The notes below the pieces were generated by a model that saw nothing but the letters and a program-made list of their open reading frames with translations, made no database searches and had not been told where the DNA came from. Position numbers and translations under genes: made by a program. From the NCBI GenBank assembly GCA_020073565.1, contig JAIQEY010000040.1:1-57481 (forward strand): DNA of 57,481 nt, written 5' to 3'. Positions 9,061 to 18,969 of the stretch are shown in pieces; the stretch's first letter is position 1; the number at the start of each line of letters is the position of its first letter. Source of the DNA: Terriglobia bacterium (lineage in GTDB: Bacteria > Acidobacteriota > Terriglobia > Terriglobales > Acidobacteriaceae).

Positions 9061-9140
9061 AGAAGTGTTCTGTCTCCAAATGAACCTTTTTAGTCAGGGC
9101 ATACAGTCGTACATGCGCTGTGAATGCCATAAACCCTACA

Positions 9141-9169
9141 ATGTTACTGGACTATATTCAATCACTCAA
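9141..9169 (-). promoter_or_regulatory. Candidate promoter of cysK-cysE
   Basis: On the minus strand, TTGAGT (9164-9169) and TAACAT (9141-9146) are separated by 17 bp, upstream of cysK. Each hexamer matches the sigma-70 consensus at four positions. The intervening AT-rich stretch could also hold a regulator site. Confidence 0.4.
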
Positions 9170-9336
9170 GGCATACGAAAGTGCTTTCTTCGATTAGATC
9201 GCATTTCGCAGGGCAAGATGGAAAAAATTGGAGAGGACGCTCAGCGAAACGATGGCCCGTTGCCGGGATTCTGGTAGCATGCTCGACTTGGGTGCGTTGT
9301 GAATTTCTTCGTCCTGGCGGTCTGATAAGGGGGACC

Positions 9337-10347
9337 TTGAGAATTCTGTGCAAGGCTGGTTTCGCGCTGTTTGTGATGATGGCGACGGCCGCGCTCGCCG
9401 AGCCGCTGCGTCTGTATTTCATCGACGTGGAAGGTGGACAAGCCACTCTGCTGGTTGCGCCTTCGGGGAAATCGATGCTGATCGATACGGGATGGCCAGG
9501 TTTTGCGGGCCGGGACGCCAAACGAATCGCCGACGCGGCGAAAGAGGCGGGAATCTCGAAGCTCGACTATGTGCTGGTGACTCATTATCACGATGACCAT
9601 GTCGGGGGTGTGCCGCAATTAGCGGAGCGCATAAAGATCGAGACGTTCGTCGATCATGGGCCGAATCGTGAGGATTCCGACGATACGCGAGCGAACTACG
9701 CGGCGTATGAGAAGGTGTTCCACGGAGCGAAGCGGTTGGTGGTGAAGCCCGGAGATCGGATTCCGCTGCAAGGGCTGGAGGTCGAGGTGGTGAGCGCGGA
9801 TGGCGAGACTATCGCCGAGCCGCTGGCAGGAGCAGGTCAGACGAATGCCTTGTGTGCGGCAGAACCCGATCCGCCCGAAGACAAGTCGGAAAATGCGCGA
9901 TCGGTGGGAGTCGTGATCACCTACGGGAAACTGCGCCTGCTGGATTTAGGTGACCTGACGAAGAAGAAAGAACTTCGGCTGGCGTGCCCCAGAAATTTAA
10001 TTGGGACCGTGGATCTGTTTGTGGTCACGCATCATGGGTTCACGCAATCGAATGCGCGGGCGCTGGTCCATGCGGTGCGTACGCGAGTTGCGATCGTGGA
10101 TAACGGTGCGCGCAAGGGTGGGAGTCCAGACGCGTGGCAAAGTGTGCATGATTCGCCTGGGCTCGCCGACCTGTGGCAGTTGCACTATGCGGTGGAGGGC
10201 GGCAAAGAACACAACGTCGCAGCCGACTTCATTGCCAATCCCGAGGAAAAGTGTGAAGGGAAGTCGATCAAGGTCGCGGCCGAGGCAGATGGAACCATCA
10301 CCGTCACCAATGCGCGGACCGGGTTCGCCAAGACGTACAAGAAGTAA
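9337..10347 (+). CDS. Secreted metallo-beta-lactamase-fold hydrolase
   Basis: Probable zinc hydrolase of the MBL fold, closest in style to the ComEC C-terminal-like proteins. The metal motif THYHDDHVGG is intact, and a later VVTHHGF block supplies another metal histidine. An N-terminal hydrophobic stretch ending AALA-EP looks like a signal peptide. The frame is open from 9181, but I choose the TTG at 9337, which follows AGGGGGA and starts directly at the signal peptide; residues before it look non-coding. Substrate unknown. The downstream gluconokinase begins 11 bp after the stop and may be co-transcribed. Confidence 0.8.
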   Translation: MRILCKAGFALFVMMATAALAEPLRLYFIDVEGGQATLLVAPSGKSMLIDTGWPGFAGRDAKRIADAAKEAGISKLDYVLVTHYHDDHVGGVPQLAERIKIETFVDHGPNREDSDDTRANYAAYEKVFHGAKRLVVKPGDRIPLQGLEVEVVSADGETIAEPLAGAGQTNALCAAEPDPPEDKSENARSVGVVITYGKLRLLDLGDLTKKKELRLACPRNLIGTVDLFVVTHHGFTQSNARALVHAVRTRVAIVDNGARKGGSPDAWQSVHDSPGLADLWQLHYAVEGGKEHNVAADFIANPEEKCEGKSIKVAAEADGTITVTNARTGFAKTYKK

Positions 10348-10358
10348 AGAGGAAACGG

Positions 10359-10847
10359 GTGGTGGTGATCGTGCTGATGGGAGTGTCGGGCTCGGGAAAA
10401 ACCACGGTCGGCTCTCTGCTGGCGCAACAGTTGGGATGGGAGTTCGCCGACGCCGATGACTATCATCCATCCGCGAATGTGGACAAGATGCGGACCGGAA
10501 TTGCGCTGACGGATGCGGACCGTGCGCCCTGGCTGGACGCGCTCCGTTCCTTGATTACTGACTGGATCATCAAAAGCAAAAATGCAGTGCTGGCCTGCTC
10601 GGCGCTGAAGCGAGCGTATCGAGAGAAATTGCGGGTGGATCAGCATGTGCGGGTGGTGTATTTGAAGGCAAGCCCGGAGTTGCTGGCCCAGCGACTGCTC
10701 GAACGGCGCGGCCACTACATGAAGAAGAAAATGCTTGAGAGTCAACTGGCGACACTCGAAGAGCCAGAGGCTGCGATCTTGGTGGACGCGAGCCGCGGAC
10801 CGGAAGAGATCGTGCAAGAGATTCGAAGGCATTTACGGTTGGAGTAG
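10359..10847 (+). CDS. gntK: Gluconokinase
   Basis: Phosphorylates D-gluconate to 6-phosphogluconate, feeding the pentose-phosphate or Entner-Doudoroff route. The 162 residues match the GntK type: P-loop GVSGSGKTT at the N-terminus, then ADADDYHP, NVDKMRTGIALTDADR, ACSALKRAYRE and SQLATLEEPE blocks, all hallmarks of the family. The start is a GTG at 10359. It follows the MBL-fold gene by 11 bp. No gluconate permease or regulator is in the window. Confidence 0.93.
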   Translation: MVVIVLMGVSGSGKTTVGSLLAQQLGWEFADADDYHPSANVDKMRTGIALTDADRAPWLDALRSLITDWIIKSKNAVLACSALKRAYREKLRVDQHVRVVYLKASPELLAQRLLERRGHYMKKKMLESQLATLEEPEAAILVDASRGPEEIVQEIRRHLRLE

Positions 10848-11005
10848 GACAAACAATTTTGCTCCCAGATATACTCGGCGAGCCGCAGCGAGGTGCAGCG
10901 CGAACTGGAAGCAGATCGTCGTGCGCACACTTACTTGGCGGAAGGAGGAGGCGCCGCGCAATGGAAATGCAGGGCAGCATGTTAAACTGTTGAAAACCAC
11001 GCGCC

Positions 11006-11099
<94 letters not shown>

Positions 11100-11228
11100 G
11101 ATGTTCTAAGTCCCGCAAGCATAATCATTTCCGAGTGTTCGTTCTTCTTCCGATTACGTCAACCGCGACTTCTGCGCGTCCGAGAGGCTTCGGCTGATTG
11201 GTACGGTCCGACTTGTCAGGCGAGTCCT

Positions 11229-11552
11229 TCACGGTTGTTGCTCCCCATCGACCTTGGTTTCGGCCGACGCCCGCCCACGTCTAGTCTGTGGAAGCCTGAA
11301 CTGGGGAACCTTACCGCTTTGCAGCACCGCTGCGACAACTGCTACGTTCACGAGTGTGGTAGCCAGACAACCGGCGGCGATCCACCTTTGCGTTGCCCCC
11401 GACACAACGACCAATAGGGCTACGGGTGCGACGGCGCTCGCGCAAAGAAAGACAATTCCGGCAAGCTTCCTCGAGTAGATGGCCCGCGACAACGCAGCTA
11501 GACCAATAGCTGCCAGGAGTTCGAAAAGACCGAAATCAAAAAACACTTCCAC
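11229..11552 (-). CDS. Small membrane protein, hypothetical
   Basis: A 107-residue protein with three hydrophobic segments (about residues 8-26, 30-51 and 57-79) and a charged C-terminal tail. The start is GTG at 11552, placed 5 nt after a good GGGGGAG ribosome-binding site, which supports it as a real gene. It lies between the tRNA-Ser and the large propeller gene. I do not recognise the family. Confidence 0.5.
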   Translation of the reverse strand: MEVFFDFGLFELLAAIGLAALSRAIYSRKLAGIVFLCASAVAPVALLVVVSGATQRWIAAGCLATTLVNVAVVAAVLQSGKVPQFRLPQTRRGRASAETKVDGEQQP

Positions 11553-11627
11553 ACTCGCTCCCCCTCATACGCTGGTGGACCCCAAATTGAGGAGAGGCCC
11601 CCGGCCTGAAACGTCTGCAGCGCCTCA

Positions 11628-14600
11628 TCACCCCTTGCGGGCGCGGAACACGTAGGTGCTCCCGCCGACGATCCGTTCACCCTCCACCTGAATGACGCTA
11701 AACGCGTCCGGTGTACGCCGCTGCGGGCTGGGCATCAGCATCAGCAGCGCACCGGATTTGCCGGTCAGCCCCGTTATGGCCGCGCCCGTTTTCTCCGCCA
11801 GCGTGTACATGGCGGTCAGATCGAAGTTCTTCAACTGTTCGCCGAACCTCTCCTTCAGCTGGCGCACCCAGGTCTGACTCAACACTGTCTTCTTGAGCCC
11901 CGTCACCTGAGTCTTGCTGGTCAGTGTTTTTTTCGGAAACACCAAACTCACCATCGGGCTCAGCGGGCCATGCAGGATGATGCGCAATGACTGGGCCTTG
12001 CGGTCTGCCGCCAACCATTGCAGCAGCCCGGCAAACGGCATCCCCGGCACCGCGTCGATCACGTGGAGGTTCTTCAGCCCCACCCGTTTCTCCATCGTTA
12101 CCAGCTGGCCGATATCGAACACCTTGTTTGCGGCGGGAATCGGATCGGCCGCGCAGTCGATCACCACCAGCAGGCAGGAATGCTCGGCCGTCGTTGCCGG
12201 CGGAGTCCAGTCCCATTCCACGATCGACGGTTTCAGTGGTTCGACCGATGGGATCGTCTGCGCGCTCCCGATCGGATGCCACACCGCTGTGCTGCTCGGG
12301 TCGCCGGGGAAGTTCGTCCAGAAGTCGCCCGGCAGCGGCGGCAGGCCTGCCGATGCGTCCGCATACATGACCTTCACTCTGACGTTCGCCGCTGGCTGGT
12401 AGCCCCGGTTGTGTACTTGCACGTATACCCGGTTCACCCGGCCGCGCTGCGGTTGACGGTGCTGGAGCTTCGCTTCAAAGGCAACGTAATCGACGGCCGC
12501 GACCGCCATCTGATACGACAGCGGTGTCCCCTCCAGCGCGTCGATCTTCGCGTCCACGCACATCCACCACCATTGCGGGCTGTTCAAGGCGACGTACTGG
12601 AGCGGATCTTCCACCGCCGACGGAATGTTAGATGGTGTTGGGAACACGCGCGCGGAGTCCATCAGATGGTCGCGCACGAACAGATCTACCCCAGGCGTGG
12701 AGAGCACATCCAGCTTCTTCTCCCACAGGCCACGCCCATGCAGGGCAGCGCGCAGCAGCCGGCCCGGCTGGTACAGCCGGAGGTCGAACACTGCGCAGTT
12801 GGGCAGTCCGTCGGAGAACGGGGCCCAGGTTGTGCCACCGTCCGTCGTGCGGAACACGCCCACGTCCGTTCCGATGTACATCGTGGTAGCCGCGAGCGGG
12901 TCGATCACCAGCGCGTTCACCGGGATGTCGGGCAGTTGCCCGCCACCCGTGCCGCTGATATCGGTCCAGGTGGCCGCGCCCGACGCTGGCACTGCGCCGC
13001 GCCAGACATGTCCCCCTCCGAATCCGCTCATCACCACGATCAACGTATTGGGCGATCCCGGCAGCGGGCTCACGTCCCAGATGAACCGCCCCGGCAAAGG
13101 AGCCTGGCTGATGAGCGCAGCTGCCCAAGCCGGTCCCGTCACCTTGTAAATCTGTCCGCTGGCCGTCCCCACGTAGAGTAGGTTCGCGTCCACGTAGGAG
13201 ATCGCCGAGACCGGCGCCGTGATCCCCGGCAGCATCACTTTTGTCGGCCAGCCTCCCGTGCCCTGCGCACTGTCCAGATTCACCCGGTCGGTCCCGATCG
13301 CGACCCGGTTTGGGTCCGTGCCGCACGCCACCACGGGCGGGTAGAACAGGTTGGCGGTTCCCACGATTCCGGTCCAAACGCCTGTCCATGTGCCAAATTT
13401 CCCGGACTGCGTCGACAGCTTCGGCGAGGGCCCGTAGTACGTAGCGATGACGTTCGTCGGATTCCCGTCGTTGATGATCGCGAACCCGCCATCGCCATCG
13501 TCAGCGTGATAAAAGACAGGACTGTTGCGGTACTGTTCCGTCCCGTTATCCTGCGTGCCGCCGATCACCACGGCGTCGACCGATGGGTGATCGTCGATGA
13601 ACTCATATTGCGTGATGACCAGCCCCTTGTTGATCGAGTCGTCCCACGTGGCCCCGCCGTCCGTGGAACGGTACACTCCGCCGTCGTTGCCCGCATACAG
13701 CGTCAGGTGGTTGGTGGGATGCACCGCCGCGAAGTGATGATCCGGATGGATGTTGCTGCCGACCTTGGTAATTGTCCATGTTCCCGCCGACAACACTCCC
13801 TTCCAGAGTTCGATTCCACCGAAGTAAATGATGTCCGGCGTGGTCGGATCGACCGTGATATGCAGATTGTAGAACCCCTGTCCGCCGATGCCGGTTCCTG
13901 CGCCGCCAGGAAGCGCGATGGCCGACCAGTTGGACCCGCCATTGGTTGTCCGGTAGAGCTTGTCGACCGCGTAACTATAGGGCGGGCCTGGCGGTGGCGA
14001 TGTCGTGTCATTGTTCGACATCAGCGCATAGACCGTCTGGGGACTGCTCGGCGAGATCGCCAAAGAAACTCGCGAAAATCCGTTCGGCGCAGCCGTCGTC
14101 GCGGTCGGCAACCCGCTGGTGAGTTGCGTGAAGCTCGGAGTTGCCGCACCGCCGTTGGTCGTCTGGTAGATCCCTTTCGCCCAAAACGCGGCGTAGACCG
14201 TCGCCGGTGTCGTGGGATCGAGAACGAGGTCCGTGCAAGCGCCGCTGGCGGGCAGGCCGGACGAGAGCTTCGTCCAAGTTGCGCCGCCGTCCGCGCTCCG
14301 GTAGAGGCCCGCGTTGGTCGCCGCAAAAATCCGGTTCGGCGTTCCTGGAGTCACCACGATCCGAGCAATTCGGACGCCTGCGAAAACCGTGTCGCCTTGC
14401 AGCGTCCAAGTGGCGCCACCGTTGGCCGAACGCAGCACGCCTAACCCGTAGTAACTGTCCTGGCTGAAGTTGCCCTCGCCCGTCCCGGCATAGATCACCT
14501 GCGAATTCGATGGATCCAGGGCCAACGCGCCGATCGCCAAGGAAACCTCATTGTCGGTTAGTGGCCTCCATGAGCCGCCCGCATCCTCGCTTTTCCAGAC

Positions 14601-15059
14601 CCCGCCCTGCGCCGTTCCCACGTAGACCGTATTCGGTGCCGCTGGGTCGATTGCAATGGCCGTCACGCGCCCCGTCACCAGCACCCGCGTTCCGCCATAG
14701 CTCTGCCCATTGGGGATCGCCAGCGGCCCCATTGGCGTCCAATTGCTCGCCCCCGCCGAAGGCGGTGTTACGTCCACAGCGCCCTGGGCGGTAACGGTCC
14801 CCGCCTCATTCATCCGGTGGAGCCGGTCAATTGCCGCCTGCCGCAGTTGCGCCTGGTTGGCCGGCGGTCCTGCCGCGTCCGTCGCCTTCCTGTCCACCTT
14901 CAGTTCCTCATGCCGTGCCTGCGGATTGTCCGGCAGCGGCCCCTTCGTCCGAGCCACCTGTTTCCAGATGCGTTTGTTGATGTATCCCGGACCCGCCACC
15001 GTTGCTGGCGCAGTGCGGCTTGCTTTCCTCTTGGTGCTTGTGCTCACTTTCTTGGTCAT
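11628..15059 (-). CDS. Large beta-propeller protein with BNR/sortilin-like repeats
   Basis: 1143 residues. After a basic, helical N-terminus (about residues 1-85) come many repeats of the Asp-box type (GVWKSEDAGGSW, VLRSANGGATW, LYRSADGGATW, VYRSTDGGATW, VFRTTDGGTTW), as in VPS10/sortilin and glycosidase-like propellers; two seven-bladed propellers would fit residues 100-780. Residues about 870-1010 (VNRVYVQVHNRGYQPAANV) resemble a CARDB-like adhesion domain, and the last 130 residues are unrecognised. No signal peptide is visible, which is odd for such folds. Its start overlaps the stop of a 68-residue gene by 4 nt (ATGA), so the two are translationally coupled. Likely binds a surface or polymer; catalytic residues were not identified. 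Confidence 0.75.
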   Translation of the reverse strand: MTKKVSTSTKRKASRTAPATVAGPGYINKRIWKQVARTKGPLPDNPQARHEELKVDRKATDAAGPPANQAQLRQAAIDRLHRMNEAGTVTAQGAVDVTPPSAGASNWTPMGPLAIPNGQSYGGTRVLVTGRVTAIAIDPAAPNTVYVGTAQGGVWKSEDAGGSWRPLTDNEVSLAIGALALDPSNSQVIYAGTGEGNFSQDSYYGLGVLRSANGGATWTLQGDTVFAGVRIARIVVTPGTPNRIFAATNAGLYRSADGGATWTKLSSGLPASGACTDLVLDPTTPATVYAAFWAKGIYQTTNGGAATPSFTQLTSGLPTATTAAPNGFSRVSLAISPSSPQTVYALMSNNDTTSPPPGPPYSYAVDKLYRTTNGGSNWSAIALPGGAGTGIGGQGFYNLHITVDPTTPDIIYFGGIELWKGVLSAGTWTITKVGSNIHPDHHFAAVHPTNHLTLYAGNDGGVYRSTDGGATWDDSINKGLVITQYEFIDDHPSVDAVVIGGTQDNGTEQYRNSPVFYHADDGDGGFAIINDGNPTNVIATYYGPSPKLSTQSGKFGTWTGVWTGIVGTANLFYPPVVACGTDPNRVAIGTDRVNLDSAQGTGGWPTKVMLPGITAPVSAISYVDANLLYVGTASGQIYKVTGPAWAAALISQAPLPGRFIWDVSPLPGSPNTLIVVMSGFGGGHVWRGAVPASGAATWTDISGTGGGQLPDIPVNALVIDPLAATTMYIGTDVGVFRTTDGGTTWAPFSDGLPNCAVFDLRLYQPGRLLRAALHGRGLWEKKLDVLSTPGVDLFVRDHLMDSARVFPTPSNIPSAVEDPLQYVALNSPQWWWMCVDAKIDALEGTPLSYQMAVAAVDYVAFEAKLQHRQPQRGRVNRVYVQVHNRGYQPAANVRVKVMYADASAGLPPLPGDFWTNFPGDPSSTAVWHPIGSAQTIPSVEPLKPSIVEWDWTPPATTAEHSCLLVVIDCAADPIPAANKVFDIGQLVTMEKRVGLKNLHVIDAVPGMPFAGLLQWLAADRKAQSLRIILHGPLSPMVSLVFPKKTLTSKTQVTGLKKTVLSQTWVRQLKERFGEQLKNFDLTAMYTLAEKTGAAITGLTGKSGALLMLMPSPQRRTPDAFSVIQVEGERIVGGSTYVFRARKG

Positions 15060-15262
15060 GATTCATCCTCGGAGGAAGGATACGAACCGGGCGAAGCCTG
15101 CTTCTGTTCCTCCCTCATCTTCTTCATCTGCTCCAGCGCCTTCTTCCGCAATCGCGCCGCCTCGGCCGGAGTCACATCGTCCCGGTCGCTTTGTTCCCAC
15201 TGCTGCCGGCGCAAGGGATCGTCCGGTGGTGGCTTGGGAGGCTCAGTGGTGTTTTTGGCCAT
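15056..15262 (-). CDS. Small charged helical protein coupled to the propeller gene
   Basis: 68 residues from the ATG at 15262 (MAKNTTEPPKPPPDD). A proline-rich start is followed by a charged helix rich in Arg, Lys, Glu and Met (about residues 30-55) and a Ser/Glu-rich tail. Earlier in-frame starts exist up to 15337 but add unlikely sequence. It overlaps the propeller gene by ATGA. Its helical segment loosely recalls the N-terminal helix of the propeller protein (both carry Pro-Ala-rich, RLxxM-type helices). Function unknown; a chaperone or partner is inferred only from coupling. Confidence 0.55.
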   Translation of the reverse strand: MAKNTTEPPKPPPDDPLRRQQWEQSDRDDVTPAEAARLRKKALEQMKKMREEQKQASPGSYPSSEDES

Positions 15263-15337
15263 GTTCAGATTCAAACAAAGATCAGCCCACATCACCCGAT
15301 TGCAGTACGTGACTTGGGTATTGCCCCTGACGTTCAC

Positions 15338-16067
15338 GACGGCAATCTGGGGCGGGTTTTGGGACTGTGCCCATTTAGTGTTCTCCCTTTGTGCGCGGAG
15401 GCGACGAGCATGTTCGGCGTGAAACTACACTGCCGTCTCTCGACTGGATTGAGTATTATCGGGCTATGTGCTTTTCTACCGGGCCGATCGCCTCAGGGAG
15501 TGTGCGGTTCCTGCGCCCCCTCAGTGGGAATAGCTCCTTCGGAGAGGCGAATTCGAGCGCATTCTGCCGCTCGGGTTATGAGAAGTCAAGAAAAAACTAA
15601 CGCTGGTATTCAAAACCCGCTAGTTGAAGCCACGCTCAGGGGTGAACAGGGGCGGCGCGAGGGGAAACAAGTCTATTTCTCGCTGGCCATGCCAGAAGTC
15701 AAGAAGGCCTGCCGTCTCATCCAGCATGTGCTTCGTGTGCAGATCCGCAACGGCCAGAAACTGGCAATCTAAACAGGGATTATGGGGTCGCGGGTTCTTG
15801 AGCGAGCCTGTGCGGCTCGGCCTCCGTCTTCACGTTTTGACGTACAACGAACCCCAGCCAGTCGTTCCCCTTGTCCACGCGGCACAGGAACTATTCCTGT
15901 CTGCAAGACGTTTCTTGGAACGCTACGGTCCGGCGCAGCGCGAGGCCGAGATGCTGTAAATGTGGAAACTCCCAGGCAGTATGGCTCACTAGGAGAAGGA
16001 CAGAGTAGCGGCGGTGCTCAACGCCCATTTCGGCTGTGGAGAGCGAGCACCGCCGTCCCAGTTCATC
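15338..16067. other. Gene-poor spacer with possible gene remnants
   Basis: No full gene is supported. Open frames are short, switch frame and lack recognisable starts. One plus-strand stretch (15596-15772) resembles a regulator fragment, and another ending at 15959 (FLERYGPAQREAEML) looks protein-like but has no partner upstream. The region separates the propeller operon from the cytochrome gene. Confidence 0.5.
15596..15772 (+). pseudogene. Possible fragment of an ArsR-like winged-helix regulator
   Basis: A 58-codon stretch contains GRREGKQVYFSLAMPEV followed by an amphipathic helix, much like the beta-wing and last helix of ArsR-type regulators (RREGRxVYYxLA). The DNA-recognition helix upstream is missing. 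Weak call from pattern only. Confidence 0.3.
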
Positions 16068-18290
16068 TCAGGGTACTAAACCCTCCGTGCACGACCCCGT
16101 CGGGCTTACGCCGGAACCGAAGAAGTTTGACAGAATCTTCGGCTGGTCCACCGCGGTGCCGGTCGAATTCCAGAACCGGTTGAAGGTGACGAGCGAGTTC
16201 GGCATGGAATGGGCGCGAATGACCTGCTGACCGCCGCATACCGTCGTTCCAACGTCGAGCGTGGCGTCCTCTCCCCGATAGAACGTGCCACCGGGAGTAA
16301 TGTTTGCGTAATGGTCGAAGTTGTAACCTTCCACCATGGCCGCATGACAGGAGCGGCAACTGCGCGCGATGACGTTCCTGTAAAAACTGGTCGCGACCGC
16401 CCCATGTCCCATCCAACTGCTTGGCAGATACGTCTTGTTGAGGACGTGGCTGCTCGCGTACCACCCGGCAATCAGATCGCTTTCCGCTCCCGTCGGACCC
16501 GCATTCAGCACGTTCTGGTTCAGGTTGTAGATCGCTTCCTCCTGGTCCGTTTCGGTCAGCCCCGCCTTGCTTGAGAACTCGAAGTTCCCGGTATCGTAAG
16601 GAAGGAAGTGGCCGCCGACGTCCGCTCCCTTGCCGCCCTTTGGAAAATTCCCGGCATACTTGTCCCCGCCATGGCACACCACACAGGTACCGGGCACGAA
16701 CTTCTCCCGCCGCGTGTCCAGATTCACGGACGGCAGCAACTGCCCACTCGGACCAAAGATATAGAACCGTGTGAACGCTTTACCCCCGTTCACACCCGTG
16801 TGCACCATGTAGTCCATGGCAACACAGGCGACCAGATTCTTACCCGCGGCTGTATTGGCGATCGCGGTGTCAATATCGGCCTGGCTATCGGTGACCGGCC
16901 CCACGTGATTGCACACATAGGCTGCTGTGTTATTGGGACCGTAGGAAATGGAGTGGTGTTCGCGCGAAAGATTCAGGTCTTCTTTGTTGACGTAGGTCGC
17001 GGTGTACTCGGTGGCACCGGAGGCGTACGTTCCAATTTTCACCATCCGCTGCCAGTCATCGAAGCTGATAGCCCCGGTCAGGCCGCCGGTCGCAGTGCAA
17101 CTGGTCACGGCGCCGATCGCCTTATAGTACTGGCAGGCTTCCAGACGAGTATCGAGACCCTTCTCGGCCAGAAACGCATCGCTTCGCGGCACGATGTCGG
17201 ACGGCTGGCCGGTCACCGGCGGCAAGAACGTTCCCACCGATGTGGACCCGAGCATCGCCGTCATGTTCGTGACCGTAGGCGCGCTGATGCCAGGCAATTT
17301 CACCTGGCCCAAGTCGGTCTGGCCGCTCGCGTTCAGCCCGGTCACCGCGACTTTCAGAACCGGAGCCCCGGGGCATTTCAGTGCCACCGTGGCTGCGGCC
17401 GAGTTATACGGCAGCGAGTAATCCCCGAGATCGTTGAGTTGCACCGGTCCGGCCAGCGTTACGCCCGAGCCGTCCAGCAGAGTGGCGGTCGCGGTCACGT
17501 GTACGTTGAAAAATTCGTTTTGGGTTCCACACGGGCTGCCATCTTGCAGCACCAGGCTCCCCGAAATGACGGGCGGAAACGTCAAGGGCGTGCCGAAAAC
17601 GTAGTCGGTGGTCGCCACGGCCGGAATGTCCAGCGTCACCGGTCCGTTGGACGAACAATCTGCGTATGTGATCCCTCCATCCACAGAGCACTGGGTGGAA
17701 AACAGAGGGATGGCAGGCACTTTGGGAATCGTGAACGAACCTTTCACGGTAGTGGGGACTGTGCCCGTGGGTGGGTAGTGCTTCGCAGAACCTACATCCA
17801 AGACATAGGTCTGGGAGTTGGGAATCTTCACCTCGTGTTGCAACGTGTTGATGAATCCCCAGGTGATGAACGAGCGATAAGAATTGCCCACCGGGTCGGC
17901 CGCCTTGGGCGGCGCGAGTGTAGTTGGTGGCGGGATGACCGGCGGATTCCCGATCGTGTCGGTGTTGACCGCCACCCGGCGTTCCGTAAATCCGCCCTTG
18001 CCGTTGGAAACGAGCACGTAAGCAAAGTGAAGTCCCGGCCCATCAGGCAGTGTCCACGTCGTCGATGAGGCATTGACTTGCACGATGGTCCCATCGGTAG
18101 CTGCCCACTGATACTTCAGTTTGCCGCCTCCAGTGCTGCCGACGACTACGCTAACCGTCACTTGGACGGGCGTCGCAGGAACCGAAACTCCTGCCCACAC
18201 TTTTGTGAACACTGCCAGCGAAGCCGCTGCCAGGACGGCGATCACAAGCACGATTTGTATGCTTCGCGTCAAACGCGTTTTCGATTTCAT
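16068..18290 (-). CDS. Secreted diheme cytochrome c with PKD-like domain
   Basis: 740 residues from ATG 18290, preceded by GGAG six nt upstream; a longer GTG start at 18320 falls inside a repeat and is less likely. The N-terminal hydrophobic segment (about 10-33) is a signal peptide or anchor. Next comes a PKD-like beta domain (KLKYQWAATDGTIVQ, to about residue 115). Two heme sites, CVVCH (C536) and CRSCH (C645), lie in the C-terminal third, so it is a covalent diheme cytochrome outside the cytoplasm. The middle is beta-rich and unrecognised. It stands alone between a gene-poor spacer and a small gene; electron partner unknown. Confidence 0.8.
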   Translation of the reverse strand: MKSKTRLTRSIQIVLVIAVLAAASLAVFTKVWAGVSVPATPVQVTVSVVVGSTGGGKLKYQWAATDGTIVQVNASSTTWTLPDGPGLHFAYVLVSNGKGGFTERRVAVNTDTIGNPPVIPPPTTLAPPKAADPVGNSYRSFITWGFINTLQHEVKIPNSQTYVLDVGSAKHYPPTGTVPTTVKGSFTIPKVPAIPLFSTQCSVDGGITYADCSSNGPVTLDIPAVATTDYVFGTPLTFPPVISGSLVLQDGSPCGTQNEFFNVHVTATATLLDGSGVTLAGPVQLNDLGDYSLPYNSAAATVALKCPGAPVLKVAVTGLNASGQTDLGQVKLPGISAPTVTNMTAMLGSTSVGTFLPPVTGQPSDIVPRSDAFLAEKGLDTRLEACQYYKAIGAVTSCTATGGLTGAISFDDWQRMVKIGTYASGATEYTATYVNKEDLNLSREHHSISYGPNNTAAYVCNHVGPVTDSQADIDTAIANTAAGKNLVACVAMDYMVHTGVNGGKAFTRFYIFGPSGQLLPSVNLDTRREKFVPGTCVVCHGGDKYAGNFPKGGKGADVGGHFLPYDTGNFEFSSKAGLTETDQEEAIYNLNQNVLNAGPTGAESDLIAGWYASSHVLNKTYLPSSWMGHGAVATSFYRNVIARSCRSCHAAMVEGYNFDHYANITPGGTFYRGEDATLDVGTTVCGGQQVIRAHSMPNSLVTFNRFWNSTGTAVDQPKILSNFFGSGVSPTGSCTEGLVP

Positions 18291-18315
18291 ACCTCGCTCC
18301 GGTTTCTTTTTTGTA

Positions 18316-18335
18316 GGCACGGCTTACAGTGCCGC
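18316..18335. repeat. Short REP-like hairpin near the cytochrome start
   Basis: GGCAC (18316-18320) and GTGCC (18329-18333) arms flank GGCTTACA. It resembles the GGCACGGC arm of the hairpin inside hyuA. It lies just upstream of the preferred cytochrome start. Confidence 0.5.
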
Positions 18336-18593
18336 TGAAGACCGCCATTGCACGAGCCAGTTGGCTCCAAGAAAAAGAGAGAGCAACCCCCCGGGTGGTC
18401 GATCGCTGGCCTCGCTGAGCAGGCCTGCGAACAGCCGCGGATACTACCACGATTTCTCAGGTGACTCATTGCGGAGTCGTGATCGGAATCAGGTGAGCGT
18501 CTCGGTAAAGGCAAGAAAATCTGGATAGTTACCGCGTGGCAAGGGTGGAAAGTAAAGAAATGTAAAGACTATTTCAGACGAAGCGCGACCTCA

Positions 18594-18797
18594 TCAGGCA
18601 GCGCGTTCCGGGGGAGTAGCCTTTTTATTAGTCCCAACCTCGGCATCGTCCACGCGGATCCGCGTAACTCGTGCTGCCTCCTGGGCTAGGTCGGCATGGA
18701 CCCGGGAAGCCTCTCCCGCCATCGCAGAACCCGCCGCCAGTGCGAAACGGAGCGCATCGGCCTGATCGTCAAAATACAGAATGACTTGCCCTGACAT
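18594..18797 (-). CDS. Small conserved-looking cytoplasmic protein
   Basis: 67 residues starting MSGQVILYFDDQADALRFAL, from the ATG at 18797, which has GGGGAG 8-9 nt upstream. A beta strand, an alpha helix rich in alanine and a second strand (TRIRVDDAEV) suggest a small alpha/beta fold. There is no signal or membrane segment. I do not recognise the family. The frame extends upstream to 18848 but the added residues look non-coding. Confidence 0.6.
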   Translation of the reverse strand: MSGQVILYFDDQADALRFALAAGSAMAGEASRVHADLAQEAARVTRIRVDDAEVGTNKKATPPERAA

Positions 18798-18969
18798 CGT
18801 GTTTCTCCCCGAGTCGATCTTTCGCGGCGCCCTTTCGAACAGGCGCAACTGGAAAGCAAATTAAGATGCAGGTGGCGCTGCCACTTGCTGGCGCTTGCAG
18901 TAACTCCCTCGATTCTCAAAGAATCGCTGGTCCCGCGACAGTGCTTCTTTTGGTTCTCGGCCTGTCCGG

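Noticed and set aside
16608..18068. Long plus-strand open frame (486 codons) opposite the diheme cytochrome
   Set aside because: It is antisense to a gene with two heme motifs and a signal peptide; its translation is Arg/His-rich without family motifs, as expected for a GC-rich shadow frame.
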